In this document: in pieces, positions 10,383 to 20,398 of the stretch | How positions within the stretch are numbered: the stretch's first letter is position 1 | How the letters are laid out: the number at the start of each line of letters is the position of its first letter | From: Amylostereum areolatum | Lineage: Eukaryota > Basidiomycota > Agaricomycetes > Russulales > Stereaceae | Length of the DNA: 64,000 nt | Direction: 5' to 3' | NCBI GenBank assembly: GCA_012932865.1 | Contig: SAXG01000019.1 | Location: 124,001 to 188,000, forward strand | Position numbers and translations under genes: made by a program | Notes under the pieces: model-generated | Seen by the model: only the letters and a program-made list of their open reading frames with translations | Told to the model about the DNA's origin: nothing | Databases searched by the model: none

Positions 10383-12181
10383 GTTTGGCGCAGAGCGTCA
10401 AACGAAACACCCACCACGGAGTCAGCGGAACAACCCGCTGAAAAAAGACCATCAGATTTTGAGATCCCTCAACTCCAATCAAACTGCAGTCGAGACTTCC
10501 CTAACGGAAACAAAGATCATCGCTGGACATTTGACCCCTATCATCTTCTTTTTTACTACGACGGAGCCCTCGTCGCGAAAGAAAGCAAAGGAACATACGC
10601 ATACCAGTGGAACCCGCCCATATACAGATACAACCTTCCCCCAGCAGCAGAATACTTCAAAGATAGATCCAAAAGAGAAAAGGAAGACGGAAGCTACGAC
10701 AATTCACATTGGAAGCGCCCAGATTATTCAAGACCTCATATCGGGCCCCTCTCATCAGAAGAACTCTGGAAATACCCGGACGCACAGAAAGTCGAAGAGA
10801 AACCTTACACCGGGAATATTAAGGACTACTGGGAATTTGATCCCGATACCGACACAGCCGATACGACAACCGAACCACAGAACCCTCAAACCGAACTCCA
10901 GCATCCTCAAGAACCCGCAGCAACTACACAGCCTCCAGAAGAAACCGCGCCAGAACCTAAGAGAACTGTATCAAACCCCCAAATTAAGTCCGATTCCGGA
11001 GGAAGTCGAGAAGGCAGCCCATCGAGCGCAACAGAAACGGAAAGACATACAGAAGAATCAACAAGATCTCCATCAGTTAAATCAGACGAAGACATCTTCG
11101 AAACCAGAAAAGGAAGACAAGGAAATCTATTCGGAAGACCAGAGAACGTCACGACAATGGGAGACACTACCACCTCGATACCCAACCCCGCCGCCACACT
11201 TAGCAATGTCCCCCCTGGAGAGACTAATATACCGCTCCAGACGCCTACAACTCCAACACCAGCCGATCCCGCGAAACCGAGACATAAGGCTCGATTCCCC
11301 ATAGGATTCGGTTTAGGCGAACCAACAGGATGGAAAGTATCATCACCGCAACCATCATCGCATTCCGATCAATCAGCCGATAATGAGAAAGGAAAAAAGG
11401 TTCAGGACTATGTATTCGGAAGAGGAGCAACCGCAGATCTTCCGGAAGGACCGAGACACCCACCATGGCATTCACCACCGGGAGGAACAGGAACAATCGG
11501 ATCTAAACCCGAAGACAAAGACAAAGGATTCAAACTAAACGCACTAGGAATATACGACGGAAGAGATCGAGCGAAAGCAGCAAAGTTCATTGAACAATGC
11601 GTACTTCGCTTCATAGCATTCCCCAACGCGTACAGAACCAACATGCGTAAAATAACCTTTGTACTCTCGCATCTCACCGATGGACCTGCCCTTCACTGGG
11701 CGTCCCTCTTAATAAGCAAGATCGATAAGATACGAGATCACGGCATAGATCCAGAAATGCATCTTCCATGGACAGGATTCCGCGACCACTTCTTAGAAAC
11801 CTTTGGAGAAATAGACCCCGGGAGAGACACTAGATTCAACATACAGCGCCTGGAACAAGGCACTATGGAAACCAAAGATTACATCACGGTCTTTAGAGAC
11901 TATGCTATGGAAGCCGGTTACGATCATAAAGCATTGATCGACCAATTCAAGAGAGGACTGCGCAACGATATAGTAGTCGAGATTCTCAAGAGAGATCACA
12001 TCTCGAACGATATCGACGAATGGTATGAACTCGCACTGCGCATCGATAATAACTGGCGAGAAGCTCAAGCATTCCAACGACATTATACGAGACCAATGTC
12101 AGAAACGCAGTTTATGAGACCGATGGAACCGCCTAAGTCGCAACGATGGGAGGAGCAAGAGAGAACAGATGGATTCGAGAG
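10350..12181 (+). pseudogene. gag: Gypsy element 1 gag polyprotein, 3'-truncated
   Basis: Ty3/gypsy capsid-type protein. From the ATG at 11157 it has a low-complexity N-terminus, then the retrotransposon gag domain: FIEQCVLRFIAFPN, ITFVLSHLTDGPALHWA, FRDHFLETFGEID and YALRIDNN-type helices up to about 12090. The same frame is open back to 10350 with no ATG, and that stretch is protein-like (WTFDPYHLLFYYDGAL, YAYQWNPPIYRYNLPP), so the true product probably begins upstream by splicing, a non-AUG start or after loss of an ATG. The gene is cut at 12181 by the LTR of the minus-strand element. The nominal stop at 12242 lies in that LTR. No zinc knuckle and no pol of this element remain. Confidence 0.7.
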
Positions 12182-12519
12182 TGTCAGGCCTAGGGTAGTG
12201 CAACGTGCGCTACAGTACCGTATGACGAGATGGACAGTCTGAGGAAAAGGGAAAAGGGATACTGTCCTTATATACAAGTGGGAACGATGGTGCGATGCGA
12301 TGCGATAGTGGTGCGAGCGGGGGGAACAATAAGAAAGGAGTCATGGGGAGGAGGGCGGGAGTCCGGAGCAATGATGTCATAGATAAGGATGCGGAACACC
12401 GTTCGGAAGTCCGGGCAGTGACGTCGTTGGAGCATGTGATGCGAAGGAAAGTCATGTGCCGTGACGCGTCGCGTGTACAAGGTCTGCAAACGAAGAAAGA
12501 AATGGAGCGATCCGTGACA
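12182..12519 (-). repeat. 3' LTR of minus-strand chromovirus (element 2)
   Basis: In minus orientation it begins TGTCACGGATCG immediately after the polypurine tract and ends CCTGACA, giving TGTCA/TGACA termini like those of element 3. It contains a TATATAAGG box (about 12270-12280). The inner boundary (12519) is firm because of the adjacent polypurine tract. The outer boundary (12182) is inferred from the inverted termini and from where element 1 gag stops making sense. The pol frame runs into it and stops at 12452. Confidence 0.6.
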
Positions 12520-15500
12520 TTACCCCCCCTTTAAGACGCGCTTTCGCCTGGAGCGCGATGTCATCTGCAAGGGTGGATGCGAGAAAATCGTCAAAGGAGA
12601 TGCCGAGGGAACGCACGGGGCGGGGCGCATTTGGATGGCGCTTGTGGAAAGCGTCAATCATGTCGGTAACCTTTGAGAGCGACGAACGCGGGAGCCAGGT
12701 GTTTTCGGAGTCGGGATAGCCGGCCCACTTGACGAGGTACTGAATACCTTTCTTGTTACGAGTTGGTTTAGAGTCGACAATGTCTTCAACGTCGTATTCT
12801 TCTTCATCGTCGATGAGGTCTGGTGGCGGCTGTTCATAATTTGGCCCGTGAGCGGCTGTCTCCTTGTACGCGGTGAGCAGCGAGGCATGGAAGACTGGAT
12901 GGATTCGCCACGTCTTCGGCAGCTTCAAGCGGTAGTTGACTGGGCTGATGACGTCAATGATTTCGAAGGGTCCAAATCGTTTGGCAGCAAGCTTAGCTTT
13001 CGGTCTCGTCGTCTTCAGGTTTTTGCCTTCGAGCCATACTTTGTCTCCGACGGCAAACTGCGTTGATTCGCTGACCGTGTCGCCATTGTAGTGCTTCATC
13101 AAGTCTGATGCGAGGGCAAGGCTGGCCTTGATCTCCTGTCGGACTTCTTCAAGTTGACGGAGGCGTTCTTCAACTGCAGGGACCTTTGAGGATGGGTTTA
13201 CGGAGGGGTACATTTTCGGGAGGAAGCCGTAGAGGACTTCAAAGGGAGCCTTTCCAGTAGCTGCATGGGTGCGAGAGTTGTGAGAAAACTCGAAGAAGGG
13301 TAACCACTTCACCCAGTCGTCTTGACGGTAGTTGCAGAATACTCGCAGGAACTGCTCGAGGTTCTGGTTCTCGCGTTCGGTTTGGCCATCTGTCTGTGGG
13401 TGATACGCTGTACTGAGGGCGGACTTGATCCCGAGCTTCTCGTTTAGTGTACGCATCACCTGTCCAGCAAATTGGGGTCCACGATCCGAGATGATCTTGT
13501 CTGCTAAGCCGTAGTGTCGGTATACCTTGTCGAAGAGAATGTCGGCCGTGCCATCACTGGTGATCTTCGTTGTACATGGGGTGGTAACCACCATCTTGGT
13601 GAGGCGATCGACCACGACATTGACGGTGTTATAGCCTTTGCAGTCAGGGAGTTTGACGATGAAGTCGGTGGAGATGACGCCAAATGGTCGATCGGGTACT
13701 TCGTTTGGGATCATGTCGACGTGGGGTCGGCTGCTCTGTGTCTTCGTCGACTGGCAGGTTGTGCATCCTGCTACAAAGTCGCGAACAAAGACAGACATGC
13801 CAGGCCACCAATATTCACGACTCACAAGCTCGTAAGTCTTGAAGCGACCGGGGTGTCCAGCCAGGGGCGATTCATGGTACATTTTGACAATGTCGCGTCG
13901 CAACTCGTCATCCGCAGGGACATATACCTTTCCTCTAAACAGGACCAGGCCTTCTTCGTAGTTCCACTCTTGAAGGTTCTTGACGAGTGTACGTGGTCCG
14001 TTTCGTAAGATGGCGTCCAGGGCTTGAACGACCTCGATGTCCTTGGTTTTGCAGTCGCGGATACGTCGTCGGAGTTCGACATCACCGAGGGAGGTTACTG
14101 CTCCTGGCCTTGTTGCGCGTACTTGGAAGTACTTGGGGTCAAGCAAGACGCGCTCCTTGTTGTCGTTTTCAACACCATCCTTGTGATCGGGTCGTCGAGA
14201 CATTGGATCCGGGCGGTGAGAAATTCCTGGTTTATGGACGAGCGAGAAGTCAAATCGAGTGAGGAATAGAGCCCAACGTGCCTGTCGGCGGCTCAGCTTC
14301 TGTGCCGTCTTGAAGTGCTCCAGGTTCTTGTGATCTGTCCAGATTTCGACGGTGTCGGGGGCGCCTTCGAGGTAGTGGCGCCAGGCTTCAAGCGCACGGA
14401 TGATCGCAAGTAGCTCCTTGTCGTAGATGTCGTAGTTCCGTTCCGGTTCTGATAGGGCCTTGGACAGATACGCCACTGGATGCCAGTGACCGTCATCGCC
14501 TTTCTGCGAGAGTATACCTCCAGTAGCAAAGTCCGAGGCATCGACTTCAACGAGGTAAGGCTTCTTTGGGTCAGGCATGACCAAGACGGGGGAGGAAGTA
14601 AACGCAGCTTTCAGTGCGTCAAACGCAGTTTGGCAGTCCGCCGACCAGTCCCATGTGCAGTCCTTCTTTGTCAGGTCAAATAGGGGTCGTGCAACCTTGG
14701 AGAAGTCCTTGATGAAACGTTGGTAGAAGTTGCCAAAGCCGAGGAAGGATTGCACATCTTTGACCGTTCGTGGTATCGGCCAGTCCTGAATACCTGCTAC
14801 CTTGACGGGGTCCATAGCGATCTTGTCGTGCGAGATGATGAGTCCGAGGTATTCGACAGAGTCTTGCTCAAAGACGCATTTCTCCGGTTTGAGGAAGAGG
14901 TCGTTGTCTTGCAAACGCTGCAGAACCTGCCGCACTATGGCACGGTGTTCGTCCATGGTGTGGGTGAACACCAAGATGTCGTCCATGTAGATGATGACCT
15001 TGCCCGAGTCGATGAGATCCTTGAACAGTTCATTCATCATTGCCTGAAACGTCGCAGGGGAGTTCATAAGCCCGAAAAACATCACCATAGGTTCGAAGAG
15101 ACCGCGATTCGTCTTGAACGCAGCCTTCCACTCGTCGCCTTCCTTGATGCGGACATTGTTGTAGCCCCAGAGGACATCCATCTTGGAGAAGATCTTTGCA
15201 CCTTTGAGACGGTCGACAATTTCAGAGATCAGTGGCAAGGGGTATTCGTTCTTGACAGTGCCCTTGTTTAGTTCTCGATAGTCCTGTACGGGACGCAGCT
15301 TTCCATCCTTTTTCTTCACAAAGAAGAACGGACTCACCTGAGGTGACTTCGATGGGCGGATATAGCCCTTCTTCAGGTGGTCGTCGAGGAAGGTGTCGAG
15401 TTCGATCTGCTCGGAAGGTGAGAGGGGGTAGATCTTGCACGGTTTGGGTTCAAAGCCGTCTTTCATGTCGATAGCATGGTCCCATGGCCGTCGGTCAGGA

Positions 15501-16548
15501 AGTCGCTCGGAGGTTTTCTTGTCGAATACAGGCGCAAAGTCGCGGTACGGCGGGGGGACTAAGTCTTCAAAGGTTTGCGGGCGTGCGTTCTCTTTTGAAT
15601 GCTCTGCAAGCTCCTGCGCTTTTGTAAAGCCCGCGCGGATAGGTACTGCATCTGGATTAGGACCGTCGGTTTCAGGGAGGATTCCGGCGTGGCGTAGTCC
15701 ATTGATCTCCCAGTCTCGGAATACCATGGGCCGCTCGTCGTCGTCTTCAGTGAAGAGTCGTGCGGGTAGAGGGGAGCGATGGGCCGTGCGGACGCGAACA
15801 CCTTTGACTCTGCGTGCAGGAATAACATAAGTGGGGACTGGGGTCCAGGACACATATGTCGGCTCTGGGAAGGGATCGTCCAAAACGAGAGGTGTCCTCG
15901 GGGTTTTACCTGTTTCAACCTTACGCTGTGATTGGACCGATGATGGTCTCCGTAGCTTGGTTGCGAGGTTTGTCACAGGAGGTTTGGACAGAGTGCATGA
16001 GGGGGGGCAGCGGAGCATGTCAACACGGTCTCGTTGCCAGTCTATGGTGGGATTGTGCTCATCGAGCCAGTCTGTTCCAAGGATCATGTCATGATCGCCG
16101 ATGTCGGTGATGAAGAACTCAGCTTCTTCCTCATGGTACGCCTTTGAATCTTGCGAGTACATCCGGATCCGCTGGGTCGTTGTGTCGCGTACCCAGCCCA
16201 TGATGTTCTCGGTGCCGTCCACATTACGCACGGGGAACGGGTTTTCTAGTTTTCTTGTGGTAAGCTTCTTGCGTTCAACGAAGCTTCGGTTCAGGATAAT
16301 TCCTTCTGCGCCGCTATCAAGCAGCGCGTCTGCGTCGATTTCTCTTTTGGTAACTCGTCCGATCAGCTTGACTTTGAGCGTGATCGATGGTGTTTGCCTG
16401 TTCTTGGTGACAGTAGACAGATACAAACACGGGGGATACGATTGCTCACAGGTATGCATGGATGATAATACAGCGAAACGATTCGACGATGATACCAAAG
16501 GTCCTTTGCCTCCACCAGACGACGCGACTGGGGGGTGTTTCAAAAATC
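12452..16548 (-). CDS. pol: Chromovirus pol polyprotein (element 2)
   Basis: Ty3/gypsy pol, long and open. Order: aspartic protease (DADALLDSGAEG), reverse transcriptase (LRPVQDYRELN, VIIYMDDILVF with YMDD), RNase H (LVEVDASDFATGG), integrase zinc domain (ESPLAGHPGRF, CTTCQSTKT), integrase core (STDFIVK, SDRGPQF, AYHPQTDGQTERE) and a C-terminal chromodomain (EEEYDVEDIVDSK, YLVKWAGYPDSENTWL). It reverse-transcribes and integrates the element; the chromodomain is expected to steer integration to marked chromatin. The frame is open up to 16978, but homology begins near the gag stop, so pol is probably made by a -1 shift at 16540-16550. Catalytic residues look present. The element itself is incomplete because its 5' end is missing. 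Confidence 0.9.
12520..12536 (-). promoter_or_regulatory. Polypurine tract of element 2
   Basis: On the minus strand the sequence reads AAAGGGGGGGTAA directly before the LTR. Such purine runs prime plus-strand DNA synthesis in LTR retroelements. Confidence 0.75.
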
Positions 16549-17504
16549 CTGCGATTCCAGGATGTCCTTCAACAGCGCTACTGCCTGCTCCTTGCCTTCC
16601 GCGTCCAGATCCTTCAGCTGGCGAGTGATCGCCGCGATGGTTTTGGATGGGTCGGGGGTTGCTTTTGCAGTGGACGGAGCCGTGTTCGTCGGCAGGGGAG
16701 GGGCCTTGGACCCAGTCTCTACTGCACCCACCCGTCGCGCGCTCGAGTCGCGGTTGGGGCAGTCGCGAGAGACGTGACCGGCTTGTCGACACATGAAGCA
16801 CTTGCCTTCGCGCATCATCTTTGCGCGCTCGTCGTCCGTCAGCTTTGCAGGGCGGGTCGAGGTGTTGGTGAAGGCGCCGACTCGGCGCGATGAGGAGTTG
16901 TTGGTCGAACCGTTCGAGGTGAGCGCGACAGCCCCCTTGGACTGACTGCTCTTCCTCTCCGGGTTCTCTTCGAGCCACTGGTGGTTGATGCGGCGGGCGC
17001 GCTCCTTCTACTCCGCGAGCTTGGTGGGGAACAGGTACGACCGGGCCACCTGCTTGCTGAGGTCACGCTGAAGTCCCTTCTTGAAAAAGTGGATTAGCGC
17101 CTCGTCGTCGTACGCTGACATGGTTGCCAGCATCTCAAACTCAGTGATAAAGTCAGTGACGTCCCGGGTGGTCATTGCGAGCTTGTTGATCTTACGCTGA
17201 GCCTCTATCTTCGGATCGATGGGCACGAAGTCTTTGCCAAACCTCTCGAAGAGCTCTTTGTAGGAGCTATAGTGGAGTGTTGGGGGCGTGGGGTCGAGGG
17301 TGTCGGCGTCTTCCTTCTCGTCTTCGTCGGCGAAGAGTTCCATGCGGCGATGCGTGGCCCAGGCTTTCGCCGTGTCGTCCTCCATCAGGCTGAGGAGGAG
17401 CATCATCTTGGCATCATCTGTGGCATAAACATCTTTGTTAACGCGCAGGAACATGCGGAGCTCGAGGGAGAACCGGAGGGTGTCGCGTCTATCGCCTTTG
17501 AATG
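16540..17504 (-). pseudogene. gag: Element 2 gag, 5'-truncated and with a stop codon
   Basis: Capsid-nucleocapsid protein of the minus-strand chromovirus. The frame enters at 17504 as FKGDRRDTLRFSLELRMFL, continues through gag helices (ELFERFGKDFVPIDP, VTDFITEFEMLA), meets an in-frame TAG at 17008-17010, then continues in the same frame to a CCHC zinc knuckle (CFMCRQAGHVSRDC) and ends at the TGA at 16540. The codons on both sides of the TAG are in one frame, so the stop is a point change. The N-terminal part of gag is absent because element 3's LTR begins at 17505. Confidence 0.8.
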
Positions 17505-17961
17505 TGTCATGAACGGTCTATAATTTTCTTTTTACTTTACATCGGTTACACGCTTTAGGACTTATCGACTTATCACCGGTCCGGCTCCACCTTGGCCCGG
17601 ACCCGGCTCATCTATATCCCGCCCGGACCCACGTGACTCATCTCGGTCCGGGTCTGACTCCTTTCTCTTGACTCATGCTGTACGATACTGACTCATGCTG
17701 TGCTCTTTTACATACGACTGCTTACTTATACTTGGTCTGCTTACTGATCGCCGTGTATTGGTTGCTTACCTAAGTCTCTCTCCTCTTGTGTATATAAGGC
17801 TCGCTCTCGCTGTACATATTCCTTATCTCGAGCTAGTCAATTCTACCGACTTTGCTTGCTTTCCCTTGTCTGTCGCCGTGTCTGATCGGCTCCCCTCTGT
17901 CGTCCTCTTCCTCTGTCAGCTTTGTCGTAACTTGGTGCTGTCGCACTAGTCGTTGCTGACA
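17505..17961 (+). repeat. 5' LTR of element 3
   Basis: Starts TGTCATGAACGG and ends GTTGCTGACA. TATATAAGG at about 17791-17799 is the probable transcription signal. Its partner is at 24563-25023. The sequence directly after it does not resemble a tRNA primer site starting with TGG. Confidence 0.9.
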
Positions 17962-18433
17962 TAAGCTCGAGATCTGTTTACTCTTGCACCACCCTACGAC
18001 CGTCCCTACGTACTGTAGCGTAGTAGTAGTAGTACCCGTCTGGTACTGACCTTGTTCTTCCCCCGTGCCGCCCTAGACCGTTGCCCCCAGAGTACGCGAC
18101 TCGTTACCCTGACATTGTGGTCGTGCGCACGTATACCGGTGCCGGCTTGACGTTTCCTCGAAACGTTACACCTACTCGAGACTCTCCAATACCAGGAGTT
18201 GAAAGCTCAGAGGTGACAGTAGAAGGTGCACCTTTGGTGTAGGAAACGAGTAAAAGCGGCGAAAGGAAAGCGGTTTAGGAAGTCTTTGGGCTCGTGTCCC
18301 CTAGACGAAGAGACAGCCAACAGGTCGAGAAGACTGAGGCAGACCGTCTTGCGATCTCATAACAGAACCACCTTCCCTCGACAAAAATCTTCCCTTGCCG
18401 CACAGAGTAACCATTTCGACTGGGGGCTCGTGC
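17962..18433 (+). other. Element 3 leader region
   Basis: Untranslated-looking stretch between the LTR and the first ORF. No standard tRNA primer-binding site is visible, so priming may use another tRNA region or self-priming. A CGTAGTAGTAGTAGTACC microsatellite lies near 18020. Confidence 0.4.
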
Positions 18434-18835
18434 ATGGAAGATTGGCGCTCGCAAGTACAAGAATTCATCCCCATCAGCCACGACGCTATCATCTCCCTCA
18501 TCAACGAATCTAAAGACCCTTGGGCCTGGCACAATTGGAAGGTCGCCCTCGGTGTAGAAGAACTTGAAGACTCCATCATAGACATCCACTTCTATCGCCT
18601 CAAAATAAGCGAACAAGGAAACGGAAACCTCTACGTCTACTCCTGCCCATACGTCACCTACCGCTACAAACTCGAGCAACCCCCAAAATCCTTCTACGCA
18701 CCCAACGAGAAAATACCAGTAGACACTCGACACACCCACCGCCTCCTTACACCAGGCAACACCCCCAGCCCCACACCAGAGCCAGAGGTCATCGACCTCA
18801 CCCAGCCAGAGGTCATCGACCTCACCCACTTATAA
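18434..18835 (+). CDS. Element 3 N-terminal ORF with two VIDLT motifs
   Basis: An ORF of about 133 codons starting MEDWRSQVQEFIPI, with a compact globular-looking middle and a C-terminal PEVIDLTQPEVIDLTH. VIDLT is the canonical SUMO-interaction motif, and it is followed, after the TAA, by a serine/aspartate-rich stretch (SDSSSDSDTDVEDED) of the kind that flanks such motifs. The frame is the same as gag at 19142 and stays open from the TAA (18833-18835) to gag, so this is either the N-terminus of a longer gag interrupted by one stop, or a separate small protein. SUMO binding is an inference from the motif only. Confidence 0.55.
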   Translation: MEDWRSQVQEFIPISHDAIISLINESKDPWAWHNWKVALGVEELEDSIIDIHFYRLKISEQGNGNLYVYSCPYVTYRYKLEQPPKSFYAPNEKIPVDTRHTHRLLTPGNTPSPTPEPEVIDLTQPEVIDLTHL

Positions 18836-20398
18836 ACAATTCCCTCGTTCGGACTCAACGGCTCCGACTCCAGTTCTGACTCCGACACCGACGTTGAGGA
18901 CGAAGACTGCTACATATATCCCCTCCCCCTAGGCTTCACTGAACGAGGAAACGACTTCTTTGTCCAACTCGGAGACACCACTGTCGAAGTCGCCTTCGTA
19001 GCAACCCAAACAAGTGGCATCAGTTGGTACTTCGCCAACGAAAGCCAAGACGACCTCACTGAAGCCGACTTCAACCTCATCGCCGCCTCCGCCCTACCGC
19101 CTGTCACCGACGAAGACTTCTCCGACCTCGACGAACCAATCATGGCTGCCCAGTGGATCCGCACCAACCCCCAACCCCCTCTCCCCGCCGAACTTGCCAA
19201 CTGCACCGAAATCGGTGGAACATGGAACATCGTCATCGGCCAAACTGGCTCTCCCATCCAACACATGAATAACGGCACCGACGATGCCTGGCTCATGGAA
19301 GTAAATGGCCAATGGGTCGCCATCCCTGCCGTGCTTGTTGCTGCCCTCAACCTGCCACCCCCCACCGTCAACGTCACGGCCCCCCCCATCACCGTCAACC
19401 CCCCTGCGGTCACTGTTAGTGCCCCAGCCGCCGCCGCTGCCAGACCCCCCCGAAAGAAAGTCCACGCGAAAACTCCTGAAGGCTTCTCTGGGAAACGAGA
19501 GGACTTCAATGACTGGATGCGGTCGTGCGAGGAATACATGCGAGCTGCTGAGGATGACCTCGTGACGGACAAGGACAAAGTCCTCTTCATTCTCACCTAC
19601 ATGACGGGGGAGGCAGCACGCACCTGGAAGGCCGAGTATGAGGATGCACACTTGGCCAATGGAGCCATGGTCGCCTGGGTGGACTTCCACAAAGCACTCA
19701 AAGGGGCCTTCACCGACGTCAATGAGCAGCACCGTGCCGCAGTCGAACTGGACGGGTTCAAACAGACGAAGGGTACCACTGCCCATGAATACTTCGCCAA
19801 GTTCGAGCAACTCGCAAGAAAGGCAGGATACTCCACGGCGCAGGACCCTATCCACCTCATGCAGCTGCTCAAACACAACGTCTACTATCGGACCATCGAC
19901 TCCATCTACGACAGCGGTCACGTTCCTCAGAGATATGAGGACCTCAAAGAGCGCATCATCCTGATCGACGGTCTACGACAGGAGCGGGAGGACCTTAAGA
20001 CCCAGCGCAGTGGACCCGCGCAGAACCAAAAATCCAAAGGACAAGGATCGACCAATGGGCAACAAGGGGGGCAGGTCCCATGGCGCCGCGATGGAACCGG
20101 CACGGTGCACGGTGGCAAAGGTCAGCCAATGGACGTCAACCGTGTCGACATCAAGGGGCGATGCTTCCGCTGCGGACAGAATGGCCACCAGGTGCGGGAC
20201 TGCAGGGTGGACGTGAAGAACATCCGAGACATGTGGGGGAGGGACCGGTACACGGAACCACCAAAGCGGGAGGCTCGAGCACAGACGTTCGAGACGCCCA
20301 CCGCCTGGGCTAGGAGCCTGTCGGCCGAAGATCGGAAAAGCGTGATGGACGCGCTTCAAGCTCAGCCGAAGGTGGAGGAGAAGAAGGAGGGTTTTTGA
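18836..20398 (+). CDS. gag: Element 3 gag protein with zinc knuckle
   Basis: Capsid-nucleocapsid protein that packages element RNA. The likely start in the present sequence is the ATG at 19142 (MAAQWIRTNPQ), although the frame is open from 18836. Features: a Val/Pro-rich linker, a basic PPRKKVHAK segment, the gag domain (GFSGKREDFNDWMRSCEEYM, LTYMTGEAARTWKAEYED, YFAKFEQLARKAG), a Gln/Gly-rich tail and a CCHC knuckle CFRCGQNGHQVRDC near 20160-20205. It ends at the TGA at 20396-20398 in the context GGTTTTTGA, with pol in the -1 frame across it. Confidence 0.85.
   Translation, partial: TIPSFGLNGSDSSSDSDTDVEDEDCYIYPLPLGFTERGNDFFVQLGDTTVEVAFVATQTSGISWYFANESQDDLTEADFNLIAASALPPVTDEDFSDLDEPIMAAQWIRTNPQPPLPAELANCTEIGGTWNIVIGQTGSPIQHMNNGTDDAWLMEVNGQWVAIPAVLVAALNLPPPTVNVTAPPITVNPPAVTVSAPAAAAARPPRKKVHAKTPEGFSGKREDFNDWMRSCEEYMRAAEDDLVTDKDKVLFILTYMTGEAARTWKAEYEDAHLANGAMVAWVDFHKALKGAFTDVNEQHRAAVELDGFKQTKGTTAHEYFAKFEQLARKAGYSTAQDPIHLMQLLKHNVYYRTIDSIYDSGHVPQRYEDLKERIILIDGLRQEREDLKTQRSGPAQNQKSKGQGSTNGQQGGQVPWRRDGTGTVHGGKGQPMDVNRVDIKGRCFRCGQNGHQVRDCRVDVKNIRDMWGRDRYTEPPKREARAQTFETPTAWARSLSAEDRKSVMDALQAQPKVEEKKEGF

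Larger units (their letters stand above)
9742..12181 (+). mobile_element. Ty3/gypsy element 1, 5' remnant
   Basis: A putative LTR followed by a gag frame on the plus strand, ending abruptly where the minus-strand chromovirus begins. It is the oldest layer of the nested cluster. Its pol and 3' LTR are not found elsewhere in the window. Confidence 0.6.
12182..17504 (-). mobile_element. Ty3/gypsy chromovirus, element 2 (5' end missing)
   Basis: 3' LTR, polypurine tract, pol with chromodomain, and partial gag, all on the minus strand. It is inserted into element 1 gag on its left. On the right its gag is cut at 17504 by the LTR of element 3; its own 5' LTR and gag start are not found beyond element 3, so it was truncated by a rearrangement and not merely split by an insertion. 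Confidence 0.85.

Noticed and set aside
10459..11304. 281-codon ORF overlapping gag of element 1
   Set aside because: The neighbouring frame that continues into the gag domain has the ordered, protein-like content; this one is a Lys/Pro/Thr-rich shadow.
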